Source: Spirogloea muscicola (taxonomy: Eukaryota > Streptophyta > Zygnematophyceae > Spirogloeales > Spirogloeaceae). Taken from it: a stretch of DNA of 33,169 nt. How positions within the stretch are numbered: position 1 is the first letter of the stretch; every line of letters begins with the position of its first letter. The DNA is taken from contig WELB01000033.1 in the NCBI GenBank assembly GCA_009602725.1, forward strand, positions 23,451 through 56,619, written 5' to 3'. Under the pieces are notes generated by a model. That model saw only the letters and a list, made by a program, of their open reading frames with translations, did not search any database and was not told where the DNA came from. The position numbers and the translations under genes were made by a program. Below are positions 1-9,673 of the stretch, one piece after another.

Positions 1-290
1 CCCCGCCATCCCTCCTCCTGCTACTGCTGCCAGGCCAGGTCGTCAATGCCCTCATCGGCACTTTCGGCTCTCCTTTCCCCCCCTGCCATCCCTCCTGCTA
101 CTACTGCTGCCCCACTCCTCTAGCAGCTCCAGCAGGACAGGTCAACAACGCCGCACTTGGCACTTCCGGCTCTCTTTCCCCCCACCCTCCACTCCTCCTG
201 CCACTGCTGCTGCCCCACTCCTCTATCAGTCAATTTGGCCGCATCTTCTAGCAGCTCCAGGAGCTGCTAGTAGCTAGCTGCTACGTCATT
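1..290. repeat. C-rich imperfect tandem repeats
   Basis: Pyrimidine-rich sequence with decayed repeats. The phrase CTGCTGCCCCACTCCTCTA occurs twice (about 107 and 206), and CACTT(T/C)CGGCTCTC also occurs twice with a run of C after each. No coding frame is convincing. It resembles low-complexity intergenic or UTR sequence of a GC-rich genome. Confidence 0.6.
248..270. repeat. Perfect 11-bp inverted repeat
   Basis: CTAGCAGCTCC at 248-258 is followed after one base by its exact reverse complement at 260-270. It lies at the edge of the C-rich repeats and may be a cruciform or a transposon end. No flanking duplication is obvious. Confidence 0.7.
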
Positions 291-350
291 AGATGTGCTT
301 GCCTTTGTACTTGGCCATATTGGCCTTCGATTTCAAATACACGATATTTC

Positions 351-403
351 CTGTATGCATCTGGCTGGCAATTTACAGCCAATTCTTGAATATCAGCAGC
401 CGC
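351..403 (+). repeat. Dispersed 50-nt hairpin motif (copy 1)
   Basis: This stretch contains GGCTGGC, a short spacer and CAGCC, which can pair, then AATATCAGCAGCCGC. Nearly the same sequence lies in reverse at 4879-4930, in the tail of a retroelement fragment. A related one lies at 13850-13905 inside esterase exon 1. It is probably a retroelement 3'-tail remnant. Confidence 0.6.
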
Positions 404-549
404 ATTGTTTTTTATTGCCCGGGACGGGCTCTGGCGGTCCATCCCACATGTAGGAACAGGCCGTCCCCTTCATTCACCTCGCCCACACCCCCGACCTGCG
501 TGCCTAGGCACGCTTCACGGCGTTGGTTGAATAAGCGGCCTTTGACCAG

Positions 550-1533
550 GTGGTGGAGTTTCACCCTCCGTCTGACCTTCGCGAGCGTGCCCGGCTTCTT
601 TCAGCCTCGTCCCCTGGGGTGGTAGCGTGGTCAATCGCGCTCCCACTCTACGCAGCACTTACCATGCCCAACGAGGGCCCGACGAGGTCTACAGGACGGC
701 GGTCCACCGGCTCTTGGGCCTCCTCCCTCCCTGCCTCGTGGGCGTCACTCAGTGCGAGTGCGGTGCCCGTCACGCCGACCCTGCGGAGCTGGCCGCGCAT
801 ATGCTCCGCTGCGCGCACGGGGGCGAGCGGACCGGCTCCCATGATCTCCTGCGCGATGGTATGCAGGCGGTGTTTATGGAGGCGACCTTCAAGCTGGCGG
901 TGGAGTACACCTCAATCATGCCAATCCAGCTGGGCGCGGACGGCCAGCCCCATACACGGCTTGGCTTTGGACATTGTCCATTCTTTTTGGGCTGGCTTTG
1001 CCAGCCCTCGTCTCTATGGGCGAGCACTGCTGCATACACGACGCGCCGACCTGGTCGCCATCCCGCCCGGCGGCGGTCCCCGCATCATCGCCGACGTGGT
1101 GACAACTGACTGCATCGACTCCGCCAAACCCACCAGGACGGCGTCGTTTGCAGGGCACGCGGTCGGCCTGGCGGCACGAGGTAAAGAGCGAAAGTATGTC
1201 GACCACCCGGTTGGTGACGAATTCGCGGCCCTGGCGATCGACGTGCACAGGGCAGCCGCTGGCTGGATCTCCTCCAGCGGCTTGCCCGGCAGGCCATTGA
1301 CCGGCGGCCGGGTCTGCCAGGGGCGCTGCCCGGCGTCAACGCCGCCGGTTCGCTTGCCCAAGTCTTCCGCATGCGCCTGGCGGGTATCGTTCCAACGCTC
1401 CCTTGCCCACGCAGTCCACACGCGCGCAGGACGTGCTCTGGCCGCCGCCTCCGGGTCTCGGCGGAGTGCCTCCTTCCCGGCAACGAGCTACTCCGACCTG
1501 ATGTTGCTCACTCGCGGTACTGAACTTCCCTAG
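550..1533 (+). pseudogene. Retroelement RT-protein C-terminal end, interrupted (copy a)
   Basis: This is the C-terminal part of a retrotransposon polyprotein. The frame starting near 550 reads a typical RT tail (RERARLLSAS...). It then shifts to a frame with a cysteine/histidine knuckle (CECGA, then HMLRCAHGG, about 745-830). After a 74-bp insertion it continues as an endonuclease-like domain with RRADLVAI, a DV step and RGKERKY, the arrangement seen in restriction-like nucleases of some non-LTR retrotransposons. It ends SDLMLLTRG plus a few residues and a stop at 1533. Frameshifts near 640-660 and at the insertion make it non-functional. The RT core itself is absent. The family assignment rests on motif order, and no search was possible. 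Confidence 0.75.
959..1032 (+). mobile_element. 74-bp hairpin insertion with 8-bp target-site duplication
   Basis: CATACACG occurs at 951-958 and again at 1033-1040, flanking 74 bp that interrupt the retroelement reading frame. Removing the insert and one copy of the duplication (82 bp) rejoins the two frames exactly, so that ...GQPHT continues into RRADLVAI. The insert contains a perfect 8-bp stem, GGGCTGGC at 989-996 and GCCAGCCC at 1000-1007, with a TTT loop. It is flanked by the arms seen in other copies (GTCCATTCTTTTT on the left, TCTATGGGCGAGCAC on the right). Its ends lack clear long terminal inverted repeats. An 8-bp duplication is known for hAT-type elements, but the class is not established here. 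Confidence 0.8.
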
Positions 1534-1582
1534 TGCGTTGTCTTTTTTGGTAGTGTAGTCCTTTTTCGGCACCTCTTTCTTT
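1534..1582 (+). repeat. Shared leader repeat upstream of retroelement fragment b
   Basis: The segment GTTGTCTTTT...TAGTGTAGTCCTTTTTCGGCA is found in reverse at 2571-2614, upstream of RT fragment c. A related stretch (TTTTTCGGCACCTCT in reverse) lies near 15480-15500. It sits exactly at the 5' truncation point of the next retroelement piece. It may be the left half of the hairpin element family. Confidence 0.6.
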
Positions 1583-1594
1583 GAGCGCGGCAAG

Positions 1595-2089
1595 CCATAC
1601 GTGCGGCGTCTGGACGTGATCGCCACCCCCCGGGGCGGTGGGCCTCGTCTGCTCCTGGACGTGGCATTGATCGACGCACACAAAGCTGGCGCACCCACGT
1701 CAACCGTGTTTGGCTGGGCCACGTCCAGCGCGGAGCGCAAGAAGGAGCGGCACTACCGGGACCATCCCCAAGGGGACCATCTTTATCCGTGTGCCATGGA
1801 TATCTATGGAGGCTATGGCGTAAAAGGGTCCTCCCTGATCCAGCATCTGGCCCGGCTGGTGGATGCGCGTCGTCTAAGTCGGTGGGGCAGCTTGGGCCAC
1901 TCCAGCATGCCGCAGGCCTTAGTTGCATATTATAATTTGCGGCTCTTGCTTAGTTTGCAGTGCTCGCAAGCATTGGCTCTTCATCAACGTGCAGGGCGCG
2001 CTCTCAGTCAGGCCTCCGGCTTTCGTGGCGGCGCTCCAGCTCCCCAAGTTAGCTTGTCAGATTTGTTTGTGCTCACCCGTGGTAACTAA
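1595..2089 (+). pseudogene. Retroelement endonuclease domain and C-terminus (copy b)
   Basis: An open frame of about 160 codons starts inside the element at GKPYVRRLDVIA, aligned to GQPHTRRADLVA of copy a. It continues through DVALID, a basic stretch (ERKKERHYRDH), PCAMDIYGGYG and a helical tail. It ends SLSDLFVLTRGN and a stop at 2087-2089. The order R-x-D, DV, K/R-rich helix and 'DxYGGYG' fits the PD-(D/E)XK-like nuclease of retrotransposon proteins. The 5' part is missing. Fragment c begins in the opposite orientation three bases after its stop. Confidence 0.75.
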
Positions 2090-2091
2090 TG

Positions 2092-2535
2092 TCACCTTAG
2101 GCAGCTTTCGGCGCGGTTGTGAGCCAGCGCAAAGAAGAACCCTGCCAGAGAATCCCCCTGGCGTGTGCCCGTCCTCGACTGCAGCGTCTCCACCTCGCCA
2201 CTCCCTGTCCGCCAGAGAAGGTCGCTGGGCTGGCCGTAGCCAAGGCGGAAGAAGGGAAGGAGGGAAGGGAAGGCCGCTCGCAGCTCCTCGGCGATGGCGC
2301 TGCGCTCTACGCTGTTGTAGGCGTTTTGGACATTGAAAGCCAGGACCATCCAGTCAGGGTGGAGATCCAGGGCCGCGCGGACGCCGTGGACGACAGCCTC
2401 CCCGCCACTTCGTAGCCCAGCGCCGTATCGATGTGCGGCAAGGTGGGTCTGCGCCTGCCCGAGATGTTGCTGCCACAGCGTGCGGGCCACCAGCCGGTAC
2501 AGTCGGTAGAAGAGGGGCTGGCAAAGCCAGCCCAA
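2092..2535 (-). pseudogene. Reverse-transcriptase core fragment with mutated catalytic Asp (copy c)
   Basis: Read on the minus strand, this frame gives LYRLVARTLW, then HRYGAGLRSGGEAVVHGVRAA, AFNVQNAYNS, a GYGQPSDLLW segment and TGTRQGDSL. These correspond to the RT fingers, motif A and the QGDP-like motif B. Motif A normally carries an aspartate (F-D-V-x-N-A); here the codon is AAT, so the catalytic Asp is Asn. The fragment ends before the YADD box. Its 5' end abuts a hairpin repeat (2515-2533) and the shared leader (2571-2614). It is inverted relative to copy b. Confidence 0.75.
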
Positions 2536-2614
2536 AAAGAATTGACAATATCCAAAACCAAAACTGGAAAAGATGCCGAAAAAGGACTACACTACAAAGC
2601 AAAAGACAATGCAG
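2515..2614 (-). repeat. Hairpin repeat plus leader, minus orientation
   Basis: GGGCTGGC (2515-2522), AAA, GCCAGCCC (2526-2533) form a perfect 8-bp stem. On the minus strand the upstream side reads GGATATTGTCAATTCTTTTT, matching the left arm of the 959-1032 insertion. The leader repeat of 1534-1582 lies further upstream. Confidence 0.75.
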
Positions 2615-3689
2615 AGGAAAAGTCGGATAGATGCTCAGTATTCACGAGTGAGCAAATGCAAACAACTCGAAGCAGGACAAAAGAAACCCGTAACAAGTAT
2701 GCAACCTTTCTTGCAAAACATGCATTTTTCGGTTGCACTGTTTGATTCTAGCACAGGCAAATCACGCTTTATTGGCATTGCCACGACCCTGAAGCCCCTC
2801 ATGTGCAGATAAGGCAAGTGCTGTGCCCGTAAGCCCGTAAGACTATCGCTGTGCCACTTAGATGATGTAATTAATGATGTCCACTGTATGCTTTCAGCCA
2901 GACAGGCAATATACCTGCTGAAACGGGAAGGACTTCCAAGACTTCTTTGAGCCTCAATTATAATTTGTATGTATCTGATATACCTCCAGAGATGCATATT
3001 ATCCTGATCAAGGATGTCATGAGCTGAAAGTTCCTGTAAGAAGTGACACACAGTGAGAGTCTGCATCATGCAGCCTTAGTCAAAGCAGCTGGGTCCAATC
3101 CTGGGTAGCAAATGCCATCTCCTGATGACATGGCCCCTCCAGGTTGGAAGGCATGATTCCTCCTGAACTATGTGGCCCGGGTAATAGACTGACTTCTCTG
3201 TTCCTCGGCTACAGTGGGTGAGGTCACATGAGCTGGCTGTCATTGTGCCCACCGTTCTCATGCTGCTACTGGCTGCTGACAAGTTGTATTGCCTTTTCCA
3301 AATCGCCATGGCGATTTGTGAATCCGTCAATGTGACTCCTGTTTTGCCAAGGTTGTCGGGACCACTTCCAGCAACTCTAGGGGACTGCACACTTCTCACC
3401 AGCTTATGATTGGATCAAAATGGGTGAGGCCACGTGCTTCCCTTGTCTTCCACACTTAACATCTAACATTGCGTGCTTCAAAGACTGAAGACTCTGATTG
3501 AATGTTGGTAAGCGGATGAAGTGTTGCAGCTTATCTGGTCAGATTCCAATCACAACCAGCAACCCGAAACGACTGCACTCATTCTCCGCCCAAGATTGTG
3601 GCTCAGTGATTTTGCCACCTACCTCTTGGACTTATCATTGACAGACTCTGCTACATTGAAGGAACCATAAAATTTAATAGTGATTATGA

Positions 3690-3830
3690 TCGTCCGCTGG
3701 GTGCTTCACCGCTTTTCTGGCCCCTTCGATCTCTGTTCATTCCTCATTCTGGGCTGGGCCATTCAAAGCCATCGCCCTCTACTGGAAGCGCCTTTATTTC
3801 ACTGAATTGACTGGCTAGTCTGCTGCTACG
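3690..3830 (+). repeat. Decayed hairpin repeat in an LRR-gene intron
   Basis: The order CTTTTCTGGCCCCTTCGATCT, then GGGCTGG, then CATCGCCCTCTACTGGAAGCG matches the copies at 26830-26900 and 24620-24670. The stem is partly lost. It lies in the enlarged interval between LRR exons at 3601 and 4093, so it probably inserted into an intron. Confidence 0.55.
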
Positions 3831-4878
3831 TCGTTGTGGTTCTAATTATGCTAAGTCTCGCTTCCATAAAGTAAGCACAGAGGTCAAAGTCAATCTGGAT
3901 AAAGGCGGGTTTGTATTGATGCATCGTGTATGGTGCGGGCACCTAAGTTCATTCTGCAGAGCTCGCCAACGAGAGCTTTCTGTGGACTGCGCCTTGTACT
4001 TGGACGAGTATGGTCATGAAGTCAGCAGAAGAGCATGAAATCGCATCGTGAAGTCAGCATACTGATTGTCCTTTTCTCGATGACTTCAACAGAATCACAG
4101 GAAGCATGCCCGCCATGATCAGGAACTGCACGTCGCTGTCAATCTTTGACGCATCCAACAACGAGTCAGCTTTCATATTGCTCTGAGCAGTATTTGATAC
4201 TTTGTGGCGTTCTCAATGTAGCACAAAGGCAATTCATTCATGGACCAGGTGGCACTTATGCCAAGGCCCTGCAGTTGTCTTGCATTCAGATTGACGGGAG
4301 TCATTCCTTCAAGCATTGGAAACCTTCAGATGTTGAGTATTTCAGATCTGGGGTACAACAAGTAAGTATGAGCAAGACTCTTCTTGTAGAATTGTGCGGT
4401 GCGTAGCGCATCAAGGCATCATTGCAAGGAGTGTCCTTGAGACTCGTGAGCTTGACATTAACAACTCATTGCGAGTGTGTCTGATTGTTGAAGTGGTCAT
4501 TGGCTACGAAGCTATGGAGAAGGTGGACAGTAAGTGAAGCTCTTGCGATGCAGCCTTACTGGTCCCTTATCATCGGAGTTGGGAAACTGCATCAGCCTCA
4601 TCGAGCTCCTTGTCAATGACAACCAGTAGGCTCCGATATGCCTATTGCCCAAGTCTCAGGCATGTAGGCCTGCTCTGCTGTCCCTACGTGCAGGTCATCT
4701 CGTGCAACAAGCTCCAACTTCATGAGGGGGCTAACTGCTTTTTGTACACATAAGAGCCAGAGTGCTAGCCACATTGGATTCGCTGCTCTTAGAGAGTTGC
4801 ATCGCAGTTGTGAGTTGATGCGACACTGCTGCGCAACTCAATGGCAAGCCTTACAACACGTTGCAGGTTAAGAGAAAG

Positions 4879-4930
4879 CGGCTGCTGATATTAAAAAATC
4901 GGCTGTAAACTGCCAGCCAGATGCATACAG
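4879..4930 (-). repeat. Dispersed 50-nt hairpin motif (copy 2)
   Basis: The reverse complement is close to 351-403, with few mismatches over about 50 nt. It lies just downstream (minus strand) of the stop codon of retroelement fragment d, so it looks like that element's 3' tail. Confidence 0.65.
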
Positions 4931-4971
4931 GTGTTCATGACGGAGCCAAAGGCTAGGCAGACAGGGCGCCC

Positions 4972-5243
4972 TCAATACCCCCGAGTCAGCAGTAGGAAGT
5001 CAGATGAGCTGAGGGGAGGAAGAGCAACCCCGCTGCGCAAACCAGAGGCTGCTGCAAGGGCGCGACCAGCCCGGCGATGCAAAGCAATCGCCTGGGACCG
5101 CTGTAGGGACATAGACAAGCGCATACGGTAGCAGGACACAAGACCCAGAGGCACCGAGTTAAGCGGGGAACTCCCTGCTTCACTGGAAAACCCGTGCCCT
5201 TTTCAGATTCTTGATATGCCGAAGAATAGGTAAGTGACCACAA
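4972..5243 (-). pseudogene. Retroelement C-terminal fragment inside an RLK intron (copy d)
   Basis: On the minus strand this encodes MRLSMSLQRSQAIALHRRAG, RALAAASG and a final SSSDFLLLTRGY before the stop, the same ending as copies a and b. It occupies the 737-bp interval between LRR exons 4554-4625 and 5363-5434, where other introns are about 120-260 bp. It therefore inserted into the RLK intron in antisense orientation. Confidence 0.7.
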
Positions 5244-7022
5244 ACAAACGTGGCAAGCTTTTTACTGATGGTCGTCTGCTACAACACAGAGAAGTCAAAG
5301 TCGAAGCCAACCAATTATGAAATCAACCCCTGATGTCACCTCTCCTTGCTGCCACCATGCAGTATATCTGGAAGCCTGCCCGCCGAGCTTGGGATGAGTG
5401 GGACTCTCACTGTGCTTCTCCTCAGCAACAACAAGTTCTCTCAATCTTGTACCTCCTCTCCATACCAGTGTGTGCTTTGCACACAGCAGTATGACTAAGT
5501 AAGTTATCATAGTCAGCTGCCACGGGGAATGTGTTATAGAGCCCTTCGTCCTGTTCCAATCACAGATTATCTGGCCACATACCGAGTCATCCAAGCAAGT
5601 GCACAAATGTCCAGTACCTGGACCTGGGCTCCAATTTGTAAAGGGTATCTTGCAGCCCACGTCAATGGCTTGGGTGATCTGCAAGAATCCACTTTCTCAA
5701 GTCAGGGCATGTGTATGTGGCTCTAAAGTTCCAATTTCGGTGTATCCTTCCAAGATCTCAATTGTCCACATAATGTCTAACACCAACCCTAAAAGCTCAT
5801 GAGGCGACACTCTGCATATTGAGCATGGCAGGCTTGTTGGACAAGTACCGCAAGGGCTTGGGGAGCTGCCTAATCTCCGCATCTCTTATGCCTACAACAA
5901 CAGGTGATAGTAGCAGAAGGTCTAAGAGTTCTGCAGCAAATCACAACAGTTGACTATAGATTGTTGTGATCGCTTATGATTCTCATCACGCCTGCAGTGT
6001 CAGGCCAACTGGGTTTGGTGTGCTGTTTCAGTCTGTGCTATATATGAGGTCGACCTTGCAGGTGTCACACCACCGACTACCAAATGCTCGTTTGGTGTCA
6101 GCTTGGAGGGTCGAGTGCCACCAGAGCTTGCTGATTGCAAAGTGATGGTCAGCCTGGACCTGAGCTACAACAGGTGCTGAGCTTTGACTGCATCTTCGAT
6201 GCAGCTATAAGTTGCCTGATTTGCCATGTCAGCAGATGCAAAAACTGCACAAGAGTCAAAGCTGGCATTCTTAGCAGTTCACTCGCGATAATTGGCAGAT
6301 TAAATTGCCACCTGCCACCTCAGTTGGGAAGACCTGTGCTGCTTTACGACATCTTCCTTACTGGCAACAACCTTTCTGGAAACAACCTTCTCCAACCTGG
6401 ATAATTTGCACGTGCTGATGTTGGACAGCAACAATTTCTCTGGCCCTTTCCCAGAGTGGCTTGGCAGCCTAAGCAGTGCGTTGAGTATCAATCTGGGTCA
6501 CAACAACTTGACCGGAGGAGTACCTGCGAGCATTCGAAGTCTGCAAATCGTGCACAATCTTGACATCTCCAACTACCGCCTATTTGGCAGTCTCCCCATG
6601 GAGATTGGAGAATTAAGCATGCTCATATCATGTTCGGCTGCGAGCAACTCATTTAGGGGCCCATACCGGAGCGCATGGGCAACATGCCGAGTCTTCCCTA
6701 TCTTGATCTTTGCAACAATCTTCTCAATGGCAGCATCCCGGCGTCCTTTGCAAATTTGAATCTTACTCAATTCTTTAACATCTGAAATAACAACCTCAGT
6801 GGGCCTATTCCTGGCGGTTCTATTGGTCAGTACAGCAGCAGCTCCTTCTCTGGCAATGCCGCCTTGTGTGGCGGCCCCTACATGGTCTGCAAGACAGCTC
6901 CCCCACCTCGTCCTTTTCATCGTTCCCCACCACCTCCAGAGCACAAGTCGTCCAGCTTATCAGGGGGGACAAGTGCCGGCAATGTTGTTGGGGCTGTTGT
7001 CCTCTTTCTCCTCCTGTTGCTG

Positions 7023-7064
7023 GACAAAAGTATGACAGAGAAGGACAAAAGTATGACAGAGAAG
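7023..7064 (+). repeat. Exact 21-bp tandem duplication in RLK juxtamembrane coding
   Basis: Two identical 21-nt units encode DKSMTEK twice, directly after the transmembrane segment of the receptor-kinase pseudogene. The exact identity points to recent slippage. Confidence 0.85.
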
Positions 7065-7585
7065 GAGCTGAGCATTGAGAGCTTCTGCTCCGAGTCGTCC
7101 ATCACTAAGGACAGACTCCAAGGTCCCTTCACCTCTGAGGACGCAACTGAGGACTTCAACGACGACCACATTGTGGGATCGGGCGGCTTTGGGAAGTCTA
7201 TTGGTACGTACATTACCCTGCTTGCAAACGGTGAGTAATCCTCGTGCTTGTTGTCCCGGTCATTAACTTGGACTATGGCTCTTTCTTATTATATATTGCA
7301 ACTTTCAATACAACGCAAAATGCTGAGCAGTGCGCAGATGAAGGATGGGCAAACGTATGCACTGAAGAAGCTAGCGCCAGAGAACAAGCAAGGACTGAGA
7401 TCGGTGCAAGCTGTGGTGGAGGTACTGAGTTGCATTCATCACCGCAATGTGGTCCCGCTACGGGGCTGGTACATCCCTAAGGACACCGACGTGGACATGC
7501 TGCTCATCTATCCATTCTTGCCTGGCGGTGATCTTGACCAGTTGGAGAAGGGGGGAAATGGCGTGCCTCTCAAGCCAGAAGGGCG

Positions 7586-8930
7586 ATGCCAACACCACCA
7601 CCAGGGCCTACGGCAGAACACTGGCAGTGGGCGGAGAGCGTGGACTTCTCCAAGATCCTGCGGACGACCAACGCTCAGGTCCTTCGACACATCCCGTATT
7701 GGACCCGGCCCCACATACGGCGAGCCCTTCGGCCCCTCCTGACACGTCTGGCTCGTGACAGCGAGGATGAGGCTGCGTGGGCTGTTTGTGTTGTTTCCGC
7801 GACTCTTGCTTGGTCGCCTGCCGCAGGGGAAGGCAGGTCGCAAGGAGCTGCTGCTGCGCCTCCACCTGATTGAAGGTGGGGAGTGGCAGCTGCTACTTGC
7901 AAAGCACAGTGGCTGCGCAACTCGCGCAAGCCAACTATCGGCCCACCACGTCGGAATTCGATATTAATGAGGCGGGCAAGCGATGTGCCATCCGATTTGG
8001 ACGAGCCAGGGCTGCCCAAGCCTTGGAGCCCTCCACACCAGCACCGCATGATATGGCAACCTTGGCCGCACTCGAGCAGCTCCAACCTCCGGCCCCGCGA
8101 AGATTAGATGAATGGATGGAGAGCTCCACGCCTGCTCAACCGGTGGACCTGGACCCGGCTTGGCTGTCTTCCGTCGGGCGATTGTGAGTAGCCGCAAGGC
8201 AGTCGCCAGGGGTCAATAGGGCATGCTCTTTGAGCACTTGCGGGACCTGTATGGGGAGGACGACTCGGAGGATTTTGATCTGCTGCTTAGGGTCGCACAA
8301 CATGTTGCGCGTGGACACCTCACCCATCGTGTAGGCGCAGTCCTCTGCACAAGCAATCTCATTGCTCAAGGACAGCGGGGGAGTGCGTCCTATCTCGATG
8401 GGGGAGGTTCTGTCGCGCCTCGCGGGGCGCACCCTAACCATGCAGATCCAGGACGATGCCCAGGCGCACTTCCATCCCCACCAGTTTGGGGCTGGGATGG
8501 GTGCTGGCGCTGAGACCCTGGTGCGCGGGGTACGAGCGGCACTGTATGTCAAGCCCCATCGGCTGGCCTTGAGCGTGGACTTACAGAATGCATTTAACTC
8601 CGTGATTCGGCAGATTACTGCCGAGGAGCTAAGGCAGTACTTTCCCACCCTCCTCCCTCACTTCCGATGCATGTATGGCTTGCCATCTGCATTGTTGTGG
8701 GGGGCAGGAGTTCTTTGGCCGTTTTCCAGTCAAAGACGGGGACACGGCAAGGTGATCCCATGGGTGGTTCTCATTGCTCTGGCTCATCACCGTGCTTTGC
8801 GCAACACGGCGAGCGCTCACCCTGGCGTTCTCCTCCCGAGTTACGCCGATGATACCACGCTCCTCGGCCCCCCAGAGGAGGTGCTGCAAGCTCAAGGAGC
8901 CTACTTGATCAAGAGGAAGGAGGAGGAGGA
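7586..8930 (+). pseudogene. Retroelement reverse-transcriptase fragment truncating the kinase (copy e)
   Basis: The kinase frame is lost near 7575. From 7586 the sequence reads an RT upstream region: FSKILRTTNAQVLRHIP, then in another frame LFPRLLLGRLPQGKAGRKEL. The RT follows: LKDSGGVRPISMGEVLSRLA (about 8362), HQFGAGMGAGAETLVRGVRA, ALSVDLQNAFNSV with an intact motif A Asp, TGTRQGDPMGG in a shifted frame (about 8735), and LPSYADDTTLLGP (about 8838). It ends a few codons later near 8910-8930 against the fucosyltransferase fragment. At least three frame changes show it is inactive. The endonuclease end is missing here. Confidence 0.8.
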
Positions 8931-8998
8931 TGGACGAGGGCGTGGGAGAGGGAAAAGGGGGGTTGAGAGAGGAGGGGGCACGATGGTGCTGCTCGCAC

Positions 8999-9673
8999 CA
9001 GCAAATGTCTTGACAAAGCCTTCCGCAGCAGCGACGATGCCAGGGTGCGGAATCATGGGGATGGCGCAGCTGCGACGGGAGGGCCCGTACAGGCGCGCAT
9101 ACAGGGCCTCATACCCTGTGTTGTACAGGTCGCCCAGCCAGAGCAGCCGTGCTTTCGATCGGCCGACCGTGTCCATAATCCGCGCCAGCGTCGGCGGCTC
9201 TGCAGGAGGGGGGGGAAGCACAGAAAGGAACGGTTGAGAAACAGCAGCCGCAGGTGTCAGTGACTGTGAACGTCGCCATCAATAGTGTGGTGCCAGGCTG
9301 CGGCTTCTGGTCGCTGACAGATGACTGCACTGGCAGCATGTCGTGGAAAGACCTACCCGCATAACCGCCTGTGGACATCTCCGACGGCCAGACCACGTCA
9401 CCGCGGCTGGCGCTGGCCTGCGCAGGGATGTCTACGCAGCTCTCCTGCACCAGGCACAACAGGCAGGTGTTGCGGCATCAGCAAGACTTGTGGGCGGTCG
9501 GTGGCGGCGGGCACATTTGGCGGCGTCCGCGGCGGCGGCCTGCGGTGGCCGATTGCAACCTGCCAGCAGCGGAGCTCGTCGATGATGACGGTGTCCACAA
9601 GTGTGCCAAAGTCCGCCTGCTCGATCCACCTTTGCGGCCATGTCAGGGTTAGGGACTGTGGCAGCACTTGTTG
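8999..9673 (-). pseudogene. O-fucosyltransferase-like gene fragment (three exons)
   Basis: Three minus-strand exons chain in phase: about 9673-9560 (ends ...VDTVIIDELRCWQ), 9444-9357 (ESCVDIPAQASASRGDVVWP...) and 9199-8999 (RSKARLLWLGDLYN...AAAEGFVKTFAG). They match parts of exons ii and iii of the gene at 18182-21042 (TVTIHEVTCVE; GRPDLLWP; SKAQLLCVGDLY...TAEGFVRAFLG) and share the phase-1 end. The fragment has no internal stops. Exons carrying the N-terminus and the HxRRGD active-site region are absent, and the downstream side meets RT fragment e, so this is a truncated duplicate. It splits by an intron what is one exon in the other copy. It is clearly GC-richer than that copy. Confidence 0.75.

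Larger units (their letters stand above)
2898..7580 (+). pseudogene. LRR receptor-like kinase pseudogene
   Basis: LRR exons follow one rule: each starts with one base of a split codon after AG and ends with two bases before GT. I see 2898-2966 (69 nt), 3143-3217 (75), then 72-nt exons 3352-3423, 4093-4164, 4290-4361, 4554-4625, 5363-5434, 5566-5637, 5832-5903 and 6102-6173. Decayed units lie near 3530-3601 and 5718-5790. A long exon from 6299 to 7230 adds about six LRRs, a proline-rich stretch, a hydrophobic segment (GNVVGAVVLFLLLLL) and the glycine loop GSGGFGK. The exon from 7338 has YALKKL and IHHRNVVPL, then stops before the HRD loop. In-frame TGA codons (near 3406 and 6783) and frameshifts (near 6385 and 6663) mark it as dead. 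No signal peptide exon is seen. Single-LRR 72-nt exons resemble land-plant genes such as ERECTA. Confidence 0.85.

Noticed and set aside
2635-3069. 144-codon minus-strand ORF
   Set aside because: It overlaps an LRR exon on the plus strand (2898-2966) and shows no motif.
3406-6785. Both clear in-frame stops in the LRR gene are TGA, hinting at recoding
   Set aside because: Two events are too few, frameshifts are also present, and other genes in the window end normally with TGA.
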